64,000 bases of DNA from Guptibacillus hwajinpoensis (GTDB lineage Bacteria > Bacillota > Bacilli > Bacillales > Guptibacillaceae), in the NCBI RefSeq assembly GCF_029277305.1, contig NZ_CP119526.1; one strand, given 5' to 3'. This document shows, piece after piece, positions 1 to 7,704 of this stretch. The translations under genes and the position numbers were made by a program. Position 1 is the first letter of the stretch. The number at the start of each line of letters is the position of its first letter. The notes beneath the pieces were generated by a model. That model had not been told where the DNA came from. It saw only the letters and a list, made by a program, of their open reading frames with translations, and did not search any database.

Positions 1-7
1 AAGCTTC

Positions 8-200
8 TTTCTAAAGAGTTTATTGCTTTCGAACGGTTTAGTATATGAGAAACGCACGACATAATTGATTGGAGCGGAAGGGTGCTCGACTCCTGCGGGA
101 TTAGCGGGACAGGTGAGACCCCGCAGGAGCGTAAGCGACGAGGAGGCTCACCGCCCGCCCCGCGGAAAGCGAGCACCCTGGAGCGGAAATAACACCAGAA
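8..200 (+). repeat. MITE-like intergenic repeat, copy 1
   Basis: GC-rich core at 70-190 runs from GGAGCGGAAGG to GGAGCGGAAAT and contains inverted arms GGTGCTCG/CGAGCACC and CTCCTGCGGG/CCCGCAGGAG. The left arm (about 8-69) is a diverged form of the arm seen in the other copies (TTTCTAA, TTGCTTT). The right arm is cut short before the crh terminator. An open frame across it reads the repeated GTSGTGETPQ-type translation and is not a gene. Confidence 0.85.
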
Positions 201-204
201 AACA

Positions 205-240
205 TAAAAAAAGGCTTCTGCTAGGTTTTAGCGGAAGCCT
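205..240 (-). terminator. crh terminator
   Basis: Stem AGGCTTC(T)GCTA / TAGC(G)GAAGCCT at 212-240, followed on the minus strand by a run of seven Ts (A run 205-211). It lies directly after the crh stop codon. Confidence 0.85.
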
Positions 241-246
241 GTCATG

Positions 247-501
247 CTAACCTTTTTGTACAAATTCGATTAATGAAGAGATCGCATCTTCTTCATCATT
301 GCCGTCTACTGTCAAGATAACAGAAGCTCCTGTTCCAACAGCTAGGCTCATGATACCCATAATGCTTTTGGCATTTACTTTTTTCCCATCTTTTTCGAGG
401 AAAATGTCCGAGTTAAATCGATTTGCTTCCTGAACGAATAATGCCGCAGGGCGTGCTTGCAATCCTGTATCTAACGTAACAACAACTTCTTTTTGAACCA
501 C
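247..501 (-). CDS. crh: Catabolite repression HPr-like protein Crh
   Basis: Crh is a paralogue of the PTS carrier HPr that takes no part in sugar transport. HPrK/P phosphorylates it on Ser46 and the product is a co-repressor for CcpA. The 84-residue sequence has the HPr fold, with Gln15 in TGLQARP where HPr has the catalytic His15, and Ser46 in NAKSIMG. That pair defines Crh rather than HPr. The start is GTG at 501, nine bases after GGGAGG. It is the last gene of the yvcI-rapZ-yvcK-whiA-crh cluster, as in B. subtilis, but is set off from whiA by a terminator and a 244-base gap, so it may also have its own promoter. hprK, its kinase, lies at 20 kb. Confidence 0.95.
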   Translation of the reverse strand: MVQKEVVVTLDTGLQARPAALFVQEANRFNSDIFLEKDGKKVNAKSIMGIMSLAVGTGASVILTVDGNDEEDAISSLIEFVQKG

Positions 502-628
502 TTCTTCATTCCTCCCATTAAATAGAGCAGATGATTAACCTACCTGAGCGTTATGGCAAGACATCACTGAATTCTATACTTTCTTATTATTTGGATAAGT
601 AAGCGCTATCTCAAAATCAGAAAAAGTT

Positions 629-667
629 AGAAAAACGTGTGCTCCATTCTGAAGACAACGTTTTTCT
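629..667 (-). terminator. Terminator-like hairpin between whiA and crh
   Basis: AGAAAAACGT (629-638) pairs with ACGTTTTTCT (658-667). On the minus strand the 3' arm ends in TTTTTCTAACTTTTTC. It follows the stronger whiA hairpin and could be a second terminator or a crh leader structure. Confidence 0.35.
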
Positions 668-688
668 TATTGTAACTTACTTATTAGT

Positions 689-727
689 AGAAAAAGTAGC
701 TCTCCACCAACTGCTGGTGGAAGCTTT
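689..727 (-). terminator. whiA terminator
   Basis: Imperfect stem AGCT-TCCACCA / TGGTGGA-AGCT (698-725) followed on the minus strand by CTTTTTC. It lies 19 bases beyond the whiA stop. Confidence 0.65.
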
Positions 728-745
728 TCTTTTTCAACTGTTCAT

Positions 746-1687
746 TTATGAAATAGGACTACCTGTTCGCAGTTTGTCGGCAATCTGATCAATCTTACGC
801 AAACGATGATTGATGCCCGATTTGCTTATTGCTCCACCAGTTACCATTTCACCAAGTTCTTTCAACGTGACATCCTGATGCTTTACACGAAGAACAGCGA
901 TTTCCCTCAATTTATCAGGGAGAATCTCAAGTCCAACCTCTTTTTCGATGAAACGGATGTTTTCAACCTGACGAAAAGCTGCGCCGACAGTTTTGTTCAA
1001 ATTGGCAGTTTCACAATTTACAATTCGATTAACCGAATTGCGCATATCTTTCATAATGCGGACATCTTCGAAATAGAGGAGCGCCTGATGTGCACCTACT
1101 ACACTTAGAAACTCTGTGATTTTCTCGCCTTCTTTGATATAAACAATATAGCCTTTTTTTCGTTCAAGCATTTTAGCATTTAATCCGAACTCATTCATTA
1201 AGTTACAAAGAGATTCTGTATGCTCTTCATACATGGAGAAGATCTCTAGATGGTAAGAAGTTTCCGGATGGTTAATGGATCCTCCAGCAAGAAATGCTCC
1301 TCTTAGATAAGAACGTTTACAGCAATTTTTTTTCGTAAAATCGATAGAAATAGTTCTAGTGAATGTGAATGCACTATCCATAATACCAAGATCCTCAAGT
1401 AATTCTCTCGCCTTCGCGGATACACGAACAATGTAAACATTGTTCTTCTTAAGTCTCATTTTCTTACGGACTAGCAGTTCAACATCATAATTGTAAATTC
1501 GCTTAATAAGCGTATAGATCCTTCTTGCAATGGCAGCATGTTCAGTCGGAATATTCAGGATCAATTGTCTGTTACCAAACGATATAGATCCGTTCATTCG
1601 TATGAGTGCTGCTAGCTCTGATCTTGCACAGCATGCTTTACTTTCTAGCTGTGTTAACTCTTTCTTTGTATCAGCAGCAAATGACAT
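746..1687 (-). CDS. whiA: DNA-binding protein WhiA
   Basis: WhiA (YvcL) is a conserved Gram-positive protein that binds DNA and influences cell division and chromosome segregation in B. subtilis; it is a sporulation regulator in Streptomyces. The N-terminal two thirds resemble a degenerate LAGLIDADG homing endonuclease (YLRGAFLAGGSI near residue 115). The C-terminus carries a helix-turn-helix (LKELGEMVTGGAISKSGINH). I chose the ATG at 1687 (MSFAADTKKEL), six bases after AGGGGGG; an in-frame ATG two codons upstream abuts that ribosome site. The product is 313 residues, close to the family's 316. It lies 40 bases downstream of yvcK in the same operon. Confidence 0.95.
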   Translation of the reverse strand: MSFAADTKKELTQLESKACCARSELAALIRMNGSISFGNRQLILNIPTEHAAIARRIYTLIKRIYNYDVELLVRKKMRLKKNNVYIVRVSAKARELLEDLGIMDSAFTFTRTISIDFTKKNCCKRSYLRGAFLAGGSINHPETSYHLEIFSMYEEHTESLCNLMNEFGLNAKMLERKKGYIVYIKEGEKITEFLSVVGAHQALLYFEDVRIMKDMRNSVNRIVNCETANLNKTVGAAFRQVENIRFIEKEVGLEILPDKLREIAVLRVKHQDVTLKELGEMVTGGAISKSGINHRLRKIDQIADKLRTGSPIS

Positions 1688-1727
1688 TGCCATCCCCCCT
1701 TTTCCATGCAGGGACCCCACTGACCCT

Positions 1728-2699
1728 TCACCCTGATTTTTTATCGTCTAATAACGATAAAAGAATAGATGATATCTTCTTCGCATCATGGCGTACATAC
1801 TTCTCATCGTATTGGATAATCTTATCACTTATAACTTCAAAACCAAAGCTCTTTAGACGATTTTCGTCGTATTGCACAACTTCTGCTCGTTCTTGTGCAT
1901 AGCGTTTTGCATAAAAAGATGGAATAATCTGTTCGTTAACAATAATGGTATCCATAAGTTTATAACCGATGTGGTCAATGAGTGCCTGCACGTGGTCACT
2001 CGCTGTATAATTTTCTGTCTCACCTAACTGGGTCATCACGTTACATACGTATACTTTTCTTCCCTTTGCTTGCCGGATTTCATGTGCAACGCCCGGCACT
2101 AGTAAATTTGGAAGGATACTTGTATAAAGACTCCCTGGACCAAGTACAATGAGATCCGCTTCACGAATCGCCTGTAACGATTCCGGAAGAGCTTTAATAC
2201 CAGGTGGTGAGAGGAATACTTTTTTAATGGTCTTGTTCATTTTTGGAATTTGAGATTCGCCTTTAACAAATGTACCATCAGCCATTTCAGCATGTAGAAC
2301 AACGCTTTGATTAGATGCAGGAAGTACCTTACCGCGTACGTTAAGAACACGGCACATTTCTCTCACACCTTGAACAAAATCTCCGGTAATATCAGTCATC
2401 GCTGCAAGCATTAAATTGCCAAGTGAATGTCCTGATAGACCATTTCCATTCTTAAAGCGGTGTTGCATAAGTCCTTCTAGTAAAGGTTCAACCTCTGATA
2501 AAGCCGTAATTACGTTTCGCACATCGCCTGGCGGAGGAATATCAAACTCTTCACGCAAACGTCCTGAACTTCCTCCGTCATCTGCGACCGTAACAATTGC
2601 AGTAATGTCTACAGGAAACGTTTTAAGTCCACGAAGTAGTACAGATAGGCCTGTTCCTCCACCAATGACAACAGCCTTTGGCAGATTAGTGTCATCCAT
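1728..2699 (-). CDS. yvcK: Gluconeogenesis factor YvcK (CofD/YbhK-like)
   Basis: YvcK binds UDP-sugars and is needed for growth on gluconeogenic carbon sources and for proper placement of PBP1 in B. subtilis. The fold is CofD-like with a nucleotide-binding N-terminus (VVIGGGTGLSVLLRGLK), the ADDGGSSGRLR segment and PPPGDVRN motif near residues 35-60. The start is ATG at 2699, one base after the rapZ stop, which implies translational coupling; AAGGG lies 11 bases upstream. The product is 323 residues. A longer open frame upstream only overlaps rapZ and was not used. Confidence 0.95.
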   Translation of the reverse strand: MDDTNLPKAVVIGGGTGLSVLLRGLKTFPVDITAIVTVADDGGSSGRLREEFDIPPPGDVRNVITALSEVEPLLEGLMQHRFKNGNGLSGHSLGNLMLAAMTDITGDFVQGVREMCRVLNVRGKVLPASNQSVVLHAEMADGTFVKGESQIPKMNKTIKKVFLSPPGIKALPESLQAIREADLIVLGPGSLYTSILPNLLVPGVAHEIRQAKGRKVYVCNVMTQLGETENYTASDHVQALIDHIGYKLMDTIIVNEQIIPSFYAKRYAQERAEVVQYDENRLKSFGFEVISDKIIQYDEKYVRHDAKKISSILLSLLDDKKSG

Positions 2700-2700
2700 A

Positions 2701-3591
2701 TTAGTTATGACCCTTCCCTTTTTCAATATCCCTGTGGGTAATGTTGGTTCGGTACTCCAATTCGAAATGCTTTCCAATATGCTCAGCAAAGGCAACAGAT
2801 CGATGCTTACCACCAGTACATCCTATTCCAATCACTAACTGGCTTTTCCCTTCCCTCTTATATTGAGGAAGCATGTAGGCTAACATATCAATCAATTTCG
2901 CAAGAAACGTTTGCGTTTCTTTCCACTTAAATACATAGTTCGCGACTTCTTCTTCCACTCCTGTTTTTGGACGCAAATGCTCGACATAATGAGGATTTGG
3001 AAGGAAGCGAATATCAAAGACAAGATCGGCGTCAATTGGTATACCGTACTTGAACCCAAATGACATCACATTAACTCCAAAGTTCTCTTTCTCGTTATTG
3101 GTGAACCGATCCATAATTTTTTCTCTAAGCTGGACCGGTTTAATGTCACTCGTATCGATAATTTGCTGAGAGCGTCCCTTTAACTCTTCAAGCATTTCTC
3201 TCTCTTTCTTAATTCCTTCGAGCGGCAAGCCTTCAGGTGCAAGTGGGTGAGATCGTCGTGTTTCCTTGTAGCGTCGCACTAATGTTGAATCTTTTGAATC
3301 TAGGTAAAGAATTTCCGCATCGAGGCGGTCATGTGTATCGAGGTGATCAACAGCTTCGACTAGATGATCAAAGAAGTCACCACCGCGGAGATCCATTACA
3401 AGCGCTACTTTATTCAGCTTTCCCTCTGATCCGTCGACCATTTCAACGAACTTCGGTAAAAGCGCAGGTGGTAAGTTATCAATACAGAAGTACCCGATGT
3501 CCTCAAAACATTGCATGGCAACTGTTTTACCAGCGCCGCTCATGCCTGTAATAATGACCATATGAATGCGTTTGTCGTTAGATTCGGTCAT
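2701..3591 (-). CDS. rapZ: RNase adapter / nucleotide-binding protein RapZ (YvcJ)
   Basis: In E. coli RapZ directs RNase E to the GlmZ small RNA. The Firmicute homologue YvcJ is a P-loop NTPase whose loss affects competence in B. subtilis; its RNA role there is not settled. The Walker A is GMSGAGKT (residues 16-23), and the C-terminal domain has the IGIGCTGGKHRSV signature. I chose ATG at 3591 with GGAG eight bases upstream rather than the GTG nine bases earlier; this gives 296 residues against 295 in B. subtilis. It sits between yvcI (43-base gap) and yvcK (1-base gap) as in other Bacilli. Confidence 0.93.
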   Translation of the reverse strand: MTESNDKRIHMVIITGMSGAGKTVAMQCFEDIGYFCIDNLPPALLPKFVEMVDGSEGKLNKVALVMDLRGGDFFDHLVEAVDHLDTHDRLDAEILYLDSKDSTLVRRYKETRRSHPLAPEGLPLEGIKKEREMLEELKGRSQQIIDTSDIKPVQLREKIMDRFTNNEKENFGVNVMSFGFKYGIPIDADLVFDIRFLPNPHYVEHLRPKTGVEEEVANYVFKWKETQTFLAKLIDMLAYMLPQYKREGKSQLVIGIGCTGGKHRSVAFAEHIGKHFELEYRTNITHRDIEKGKGHN

Positions 3592-3634
3592 TTTCCCCAC
3601 TCCATTCTCAGTTTCTCTTATTGTTCCACTTTGA

Positions 3635-4108
3635 TTAAGACGGGTCTAGCCTATAAGAAAGTAGCTTGAAGTCAGGTGTATAAGTAAATGTGCCGTAAAT
3701 AATACCGTGACCTTTTAACATGTAATCAAGAATATGATAATCACCTGGAGCCATAGGAAGTTCGCTAACTTCTTCTGTTTTAACCCAGGAAACTTTGCCT
3801 TCATCTGACTCTTTCACAGACTCCCCATCGTATTCAGTTGCGAGGAACGTGAACATCATCCATTCTGATTTTGTAACATCATTTTCTTTAATAATAAACG
3901 TGAAAATCCCTTTAAGTTTCGGGTTCTTTAAGTAGACTCCCGTTTCTTCTCGAAACTCTCGAATCACCGAATCGCGAATCGATTCTTCCGATTCCATTTT
4001 GCCACCTGGTGCAACCCACCATCCGCGTCTTGGCTTTTTCAGTAGAAGTACTCGATCATTAGCTTGGTCGTTTAAAATACAGTTTGTTACGCGTTGCACA
4101 ATTGTCAC
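3635..4108 (-). CDS. yvcI: NUDIX hydrolase YvcI
   Basis: Nucleotide or nucleoside-diphosphate hydrolase of the MutT/NUDIX superfamily, annotated in Bacilli as a possible 8-oxo-dGTP diphosphatase. The complete NUDIX box (G-x5-E-x7-REFREETGV, about residues 36-58) is present, with the metal-binding REFREE glutamates intact. The length of 157 residues matches B. subtilis YvcI (158). It is the first gene of the yvcI-rapZ-yvcK-whiA-crh operon. A candidate promoter lies at 4179-4207. The true substrate cannot be read from sequence. Confidence 0.9.
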   Translation of the reverse strand: MTIVQRVTNCILNDQANDRVLLLKKPRRGWWVAPGGKMESEESIRDSVIREFREETGVYLKNPKLKGIFTFIIKENDVTKSEWMMFTFLATEYDGESVKESDEGKVSWVKTEEVSELPMAPGDYHILDYMLKGHGIIYGTFTYTPDFKLLSYRLDPS

Positions 4109-4178
4109 CCCAATTCGGTCATCCGATTTTTAATACGAGAGTCTGAACGTACGACAGACTTCAATATTTTCTAACCAT

Positions 4179-4207
4179 AGTATACTATGATTAAAGTTCA
4201 TGAACAA
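4179..4207 (-). promoter_or_regulatory. Candidate sigma-A promoter of the yvcI operon with palindromic -10
   Basis: TATACT (4179-4184) lies 17 bases from TTGTTC (4202-4207). The -10 sits in a perfect 14-bp palindrome, CATAGTATACTATG (4176-4189). The -35 is weak; the palindrome could be an operator or chance. Confidence 0.4.
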
Positions 4208-4265
4208 TGAGAGCGGTTCGGAAGGTAGAAGATGGTGATTTAAAATCTGTCATTTTCGTCATTTT

Positions 4266-4385
4266 AATGGCTGTTTTCGTAATCATTGTTGAAATAAGAG
4301 TAAGGGGATTTCCGCTCCAATCAGCTAAGTTTGGTTCTTTATACATTTTTTTCAAAAGCAACAATCTTTGAGAAGAGAGCCTAGT
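4266..4385 (-). repeat. Core-deleted MITE-like repeat, copy 2
   Basis: Both outer arms are present (GGCTGTTTTCG...ATTGTTG and AAAAGCAACAATCTTTGAGAAGAGAGCC) but the GC-rich core is reduced to the single joint TTTCCGCTCCAATCAGC. Terminal inverted repeats are kept. The gap between yvcI and trxB (4109-4654) otherwise holds a promoter, two terminators and a REP-like sequence. Confidence 0.7.
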
Positions 4386-4440
4386 TAATTGAATTAAGCT
4401 GATCACATTACCCCTATACAACCATTGTGTTTTAAAGTAC

Positions 4441-4470
4441 AAAAAAAAGCGCGGAGCAAATGTCCGCGCA
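4441..4470 (-). terminator. Orphan intrinsic terminator
   Basis: GCGCGGA (4450-4456) pairs with TCCGCGC (4464-4470), followed on the minus strand by eight Ts. It lies beyond the trxB terminator and is not assigned to a gene. Confidence 0.75.
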
Positions 4471-4570
4471 ATGACTAACTATGTTAAAGGGGGTTAAATC
4501 TAATTCAAGTTTACCCCACTTATATTGCATCGCTGTTACAGGAGAATTAAAACCGAATTACGCAAAAAAA

Positions 4571-4606
4571 CCGCGGGTGACAGGCACCTGCGGTTACCTG
4601 CGGTTT
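4571..4606. repeat. REP-like GTGACAGGCACC sequence
   Basis: CCGCGGGTGACAGGCACC is followed by two copies of ACCTGCGG. GGTGACAGGCACC is a motif I recall from dispersed palindromes in Bacillus genomes, often tied to IS200-like (RAYT) transposases; none is encoded nearby. Confidence 0.45.
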
Positions 4607-4611
4607 TTGTC

Positions 4612-4647
4612 AAAAAAAGCAGAGAATCCTTAGATTCTCTGCTTTTG
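4612..4647 (-). terminator. trxB terminator
   Basis: AGCAGAGAATC (4618-4628) pairs with GATTCTCTGCT, loop of four, and a T run follows on the minus strand (A run 4612-4618). It is a few bases beyond the trxB stop and could work in both directions. Confidence 0.85.
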
Positions 4648-4654
4648 TACGTTA

Positions 4655-5605
4655 TTATACGACCGCTTCTTTTCCTGCATCTTGAAGTGTTTCGATATAG
4701 TGCTGAACGGATTGTGCAGCGATACTGCCATCACCAGTTGCAGTTACGATTTGACGAAGCATTTTGTCACGGATATCACCAGCTGCAAAAATTCCTGGAA
4801 CGTTTGTAGCCATGTTCTCATCCGTTACAATGTATCCTTCTTCATTCGTAATATCTAGACCACTTACTGCTTGGTTCAGTGGAAGCATACCGATGTAGAT
4901 AAAGACACCATCTGCGCTAAATTCACGTTCTTCACCAGTTTCAGTGTTAACAAGAAGGGTTTTGCTTACTTTACCGTTCTCACCGAGAATTTCTTTCACT
5001 GTGTGGTTCCAGATAAAATCAATTTTCTCGTTATCAAATGCACGCTGTTGAAGAATCTTCTGAGCGCGAAGCTGATCACGTCTATGAACGATTGTTACTT
5101 TAGAAGCAAAACGTGTTAAATAAACGCCTTCTTCAACTGCGGAGTCTCCCCCACCAATAACAACAAGTTCTTTATTCTTAAAGAAAGCACCGTCACATAC
5201 TGCACAATAAGATACGCCACGACCGCTGTACTCTGCTTCTCCAGGTACACCGATTTTTTTGTATTCTGCACCGCTTGTTACGATTATTGCTTTTGCGTGA
5301 TACTCTTTATTACCGGCAACAACTGTTTTATAGTCGCCGTTATCACGGATTTCCTTCACATCACCATACTGGTATTGAGCTCCAAATTTCTTCGCATGTT
5401 CAAACATTTTTGTTGAAAGATCCGGGCCTAGAATGTGATCAAACCCTGGATAGTTTTCTACGTCTTCTGTATTTGCCATTTGTCCGCCTGGAATCCCGCG
5501 TTCAATCATGAGAACATCGAGATTTGCGCGAGAAGTGTATACAGCTGCAGTCATACCTGCAGGGCCAGCACCAACAATAATGACATCATGAATTTTTTCA
5601 GTCAT
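4655..5605 (-). CDS. trxB: Thioredoxin-disulfide reductase
   Basis: Cytoplasmic FAD flavoenzyme that passes electrons from NADPH to thioredoxin. FAD-binding GAGPAG is at residues 12-17, the redox pair CAVC at residues 134-137, the NADPH motif GGGDSAVEE follows, and the second FAD motif is GIFAAGDIR near the C-terminus. I chose ATG at 5605, eight bases after AAGGAAG, over a GTG three codons upstream that touches the ribosome site. This gives 316 residues, the same as B. subtilis. It lies 108 bases downstream of the TPR protein gene and ends in its own terminator. Confidence 0.97.
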   Translation of the reverse strand: MTEKIHDVIIVGAGPAGMTAAVYTSRANLDVLMIERGIPGGQMANTEDVENYPGFDHILGPDLSTKMFEHAKKFGAQYQYGDVKEIRDNGDYKTVVAGNKEYHAKAIIVTSGAEYKKIGVPGEAEYSGRGVSYCAVCDGAFFKNKELVVIGGGDSAVEEGVYLTRFASKVTIVHRRDQLRAQKILQQRAFDNEKIDFIWNHTVKEILGENGKVSKTLLVNTETGEEREFSADGVFIYIGMLPLNQAVSGLDITNEEGYIVTDENMATNVPGIFAAGDIRDKMLRQIVTATGDGSIAAQSVQHYIETLQDAGKEAVV

Positions 5606-5713
5606 CTGTTTCACTTCCTTTGATTTATATGAATTATTTATATTAATTATTAAAAAGTAATGTTTCTTGTCTAGAATAATAGCTCAATGTGCTTTAAATG
5701 TCTACCCGTTTGC

Positions 5714-7312
5714 TCACAGCTCTTCGCTCTCAAGTAAACTTGCTATTTTTTTGCGGTAAGAGTAAACAGTAGAAGTCGAGATTCCGAACGCATTAGCTAT
5801 TTCAGTCTGTGATACGTGTGACTCATTCGCACTCTTCCACATGTATAGCATAGCTGCAGCTGTTCCTTTTGCATTCTGGAAAGAAAGCTTTCTTTCTGAA
5901 AGTTTAACATAGCAGCGTAGCCAAGTGGTTGCAATAAGCTCATGCAATTCAGAGTCACTAATGTTTGCCTGTTCAAGTTCAGCAATCACACGCATTCCAG
6001 AAAGTACGTGTTCTGGAAAATCATTAACGTTAGTCACTGTAAACTCATTGTCCTCTGTTAAAACGCGAACAGGTTCACCAGATAGGGTTAACGCAATGTA
6101 GGCTGAAAGCTCTTTAATAATCGTGGGCTCGTCCTTCCGTTTACAATACGTTTGAAGAAGAGAAGCACTCTCCGCGTCGCGTCTCGTATAAAGAAGCATA
6201 AGATGCGTCATTCTAGCGTGATAATCATGCTTTTTCTCTTTTTCATCTTTAACTTCAGTGGCTTGAGAACGATAGGAAACACGATTTTTCTTTAGCGTTC
6301 CTTCTTCTAATTTAGTAAGATGGCCTATCGCAATCTGATTAGTTGGGTCTAGTTCTTTCATTTTGTTCCAGTAACGCTTAGCGAGCTCTGGACGATCAAG
6401 TTGAAAAGAAGAGACAGCCATCCAATGGTAGAAAGAAACATCCCATGAGTGGCGCGTTACTTCTACTTTACGAAGCCAGTGAAATGCTAGCTCATGCTCA
6501 CCAAGAAACCCAAATGTACTACCGAGCTTATAAGAATGATCTGGATGGATCGGATAGACATTCTTTAATCGCTCTAGCATAAGATCACGTTTTACATGCT
6601 GACCAAGGAAGTCATAGAACAATGCAAGGTTACAAACCGCATTCAGATTGCCCTCGTTTTTCGTAAGAACGAGATCAAGGACACGTATCGCTTCCTCAAA
6701 TTGCTCATCATAGAAATACGCAAGTGCAAGATTATTATAAGCTGGCCAGAATTCAGTGTAAGCGTCCGTCATATTCTCAAGCAGATCGATTGCTTCAGAA
6801 AATCTTCCCGACTCAATCGCTTTTCGTGCTTCTTCATGCTCAAGAATAAGCTGTTCTTCGTCCCCGAGTTCTTGAGGTAAATCCTCAGATTTCTCAAGTA
6901 AAATCAAGTCAACAAGTTCTTCTGCATCTTCAACAAACTCACCATCTGGTTCATGGTTAAGGTATTTTTGTGCATTTTCTTCGGTTTGTTTAAAAAGACC
7001 CATATGAGCGTAATTATTTGCTAGAAAGAAATAGCAATCATAATACTCAGGATCAAGATCATCTAGAACGAATGTTAACCATTCGTTGGATGCTTCATAT
7101 TCACCTAATTCCGACAGGACCGCTGCAAGTTGACATATATAATCGACTTCTTCGGGTGAAAGTTTGACAGCACGTTCAAGGTGCTGTTTTGCTTTATCGA
7201 GGTTTCGCTGCTGATAGGCTCTCATCGCCTTTTTATAAAAATAATCTCCGCTCTGTACGAACGGAATCAGCCGGCCTTTCATTTCCGAAGAAGCAAGAAG
7301 TTGTTTCTTCAT
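5714..7312 (-). CDS. TPR-repeat protein (YvcD-like) with C-terminal HTH
   Basis: The 532-residue protein has no signal peptide. Residues from about 20 to 350 form successive tetratricopeptide repeats (for example YKKAMRAYQQRNLDKAKQHL and AYNNLALAYFYDEQFEEAI), a scaffold for protein contacts. The last 50 residues contain a helix-turn-helix-like segment (SQTEIANAFGISTSTVYSYR), which suggests DNA binding. In B. subtilis the TPR protein YvcD also lies next to trxB. ATG at 7312 was chosen, preceded by GGGGGA; a longer frame upstream lacks a ribosome site. The function is unknown; an assembly or regulatory role is an inference. Confidence 0.85.
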   Translation of the reverse strand: MKKQLLASSEMKGRLIPFVQSGDYFYKKAMRAYQQRNLDKAKQHLERAVKLSPEEVDYICQLAAVLSELGEYEASNEWLTFVLDDLDPEYYDCYFFLANNYAHMGLFKQTEENAQKYLNHEPDGEFVEDAEELVDLILLEKSEDLPQELGDEEQLILEHEEARKAIESGRFSEAIDLLENMTDAYTEFWPAYNNLALAYFYDEQFEEAIRVLDLVLTKNEGNLNAVCNLALFYDFLGQHVKRDLMLERLKNVYPIHPDHSYKLGSTFGFLGEHELAFHWLRKVEVTRHSWDVSFYHWMAVSSFQLDRPELAKRYWNKMKELDPTNQIAIGHLTKLEEGTLKKNRVSYRSQATEVKDEKEKKHDYHARMTHLMLLYTRRDAESASLLQTYCKRKDEPTIIKELSAYIALTLSGEPVRVLTEDNEFTVTNVNDFPEHVLSGMRVIAELEQANISDSELHELIATTWLRCYVKLSERKLSFQNAKGTAAAMLYMWKSANESHVSQTEIANAFGISTSTVYSYRKKIASLLESEEL

Positions 7313-7477
7313 GTTTTCCCCCATTAATTTCATCAAAATAATTCTACTACCAGTCATATCCGTTCAAAAGTATAACATACATCTTCACCCAGTCGTGTAA
7401 GAAAAAAGTAGAAATACTTGCCTATTAAAAGGTTTAAGGCAGATGCCTTATTTAAAGGGGAGAACCACACGCAAACT

Positions 7478-7503
7478 AAAAACGAGCTCGAAAGCTCGCT
7501 TTT
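7478..7503 (-). terminator. his operon terminator
   Basis: ACGAGCT/AGCTCGC stem (7482-7499) with a CGAA loop and five Ts on the minus strand side (A run 7478-7482). It closes the his operon and the small membrane gene. Confidence 0.75.
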
Positions 7504-7654
7504 ATTTCCACATATCTTTCCTGCGCTTCATAATCTCATCAGCAATGAAGCCTACTCCCATACCAAGAAGCACACCCGGTCCCGGTTGACCGAGAAACAA
7601 GCCTATTGCAAGTCCAACAAACATAAAACCTACAAACATGATTTTACTCCCCAT
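7502..7654 (-). CDS. Small membrane protein downstream of hisIE
   Basis: Fifty residues with two hydrophobic segments (MFVGFMFVGLAIGLF and GVLLGMGVGFIA) joined by a GQPGPG turn, and a charged C-terminus (MKRRKDMW). This looks like a two-pass membrane hairpin with a cytoplasmic tail. I used the ATG at 7654 (MGSKIMF), with GAGAG seven bases upstream. An alternative ATG at 7705 overlaps the hisIE stop as TAATG and would add 17 residues by translational coupling. I do not recognise the family. Its place as last gene of the his operon may be only positional. Confidence 0.6.
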   Translation of the reverse strand: MGSKIMFVGFMFVGLAIGLFLGQPGPGVLLGMGVGFIADEIMKRRKDMWK

Positions 7655-7704
7655 TTCATTACTCTCATTTCCTATTTCTACGAGTATAAGGGGAAAAGGT
7701 TTCA

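Noticed and set aside
65..250. 61-codon plus-strand frame in repeat copy 1 (and similar frames at 60876-61079, 61060-61302, 54984-55205)
   Set aside because: They translate the repeat core in various copies (GTSGTGETPQ-type peptide), have no ribosome sites and change length with each copy; they are by-products of the GC-rich repeat.
4191..4442. 83-codon minus-strand frame
   Set aside because: It spans the core-deleted repeat and part of the yvcI promoter region, has no ribosome site and no family resemblance.
4470..4526. 32-codon minus-strand frame ending inside the orphan terminator
   Set aside because: It lacks a ribosome site and its end lies in the terminator stem; kept only as a possibility in the small-RNA finding.
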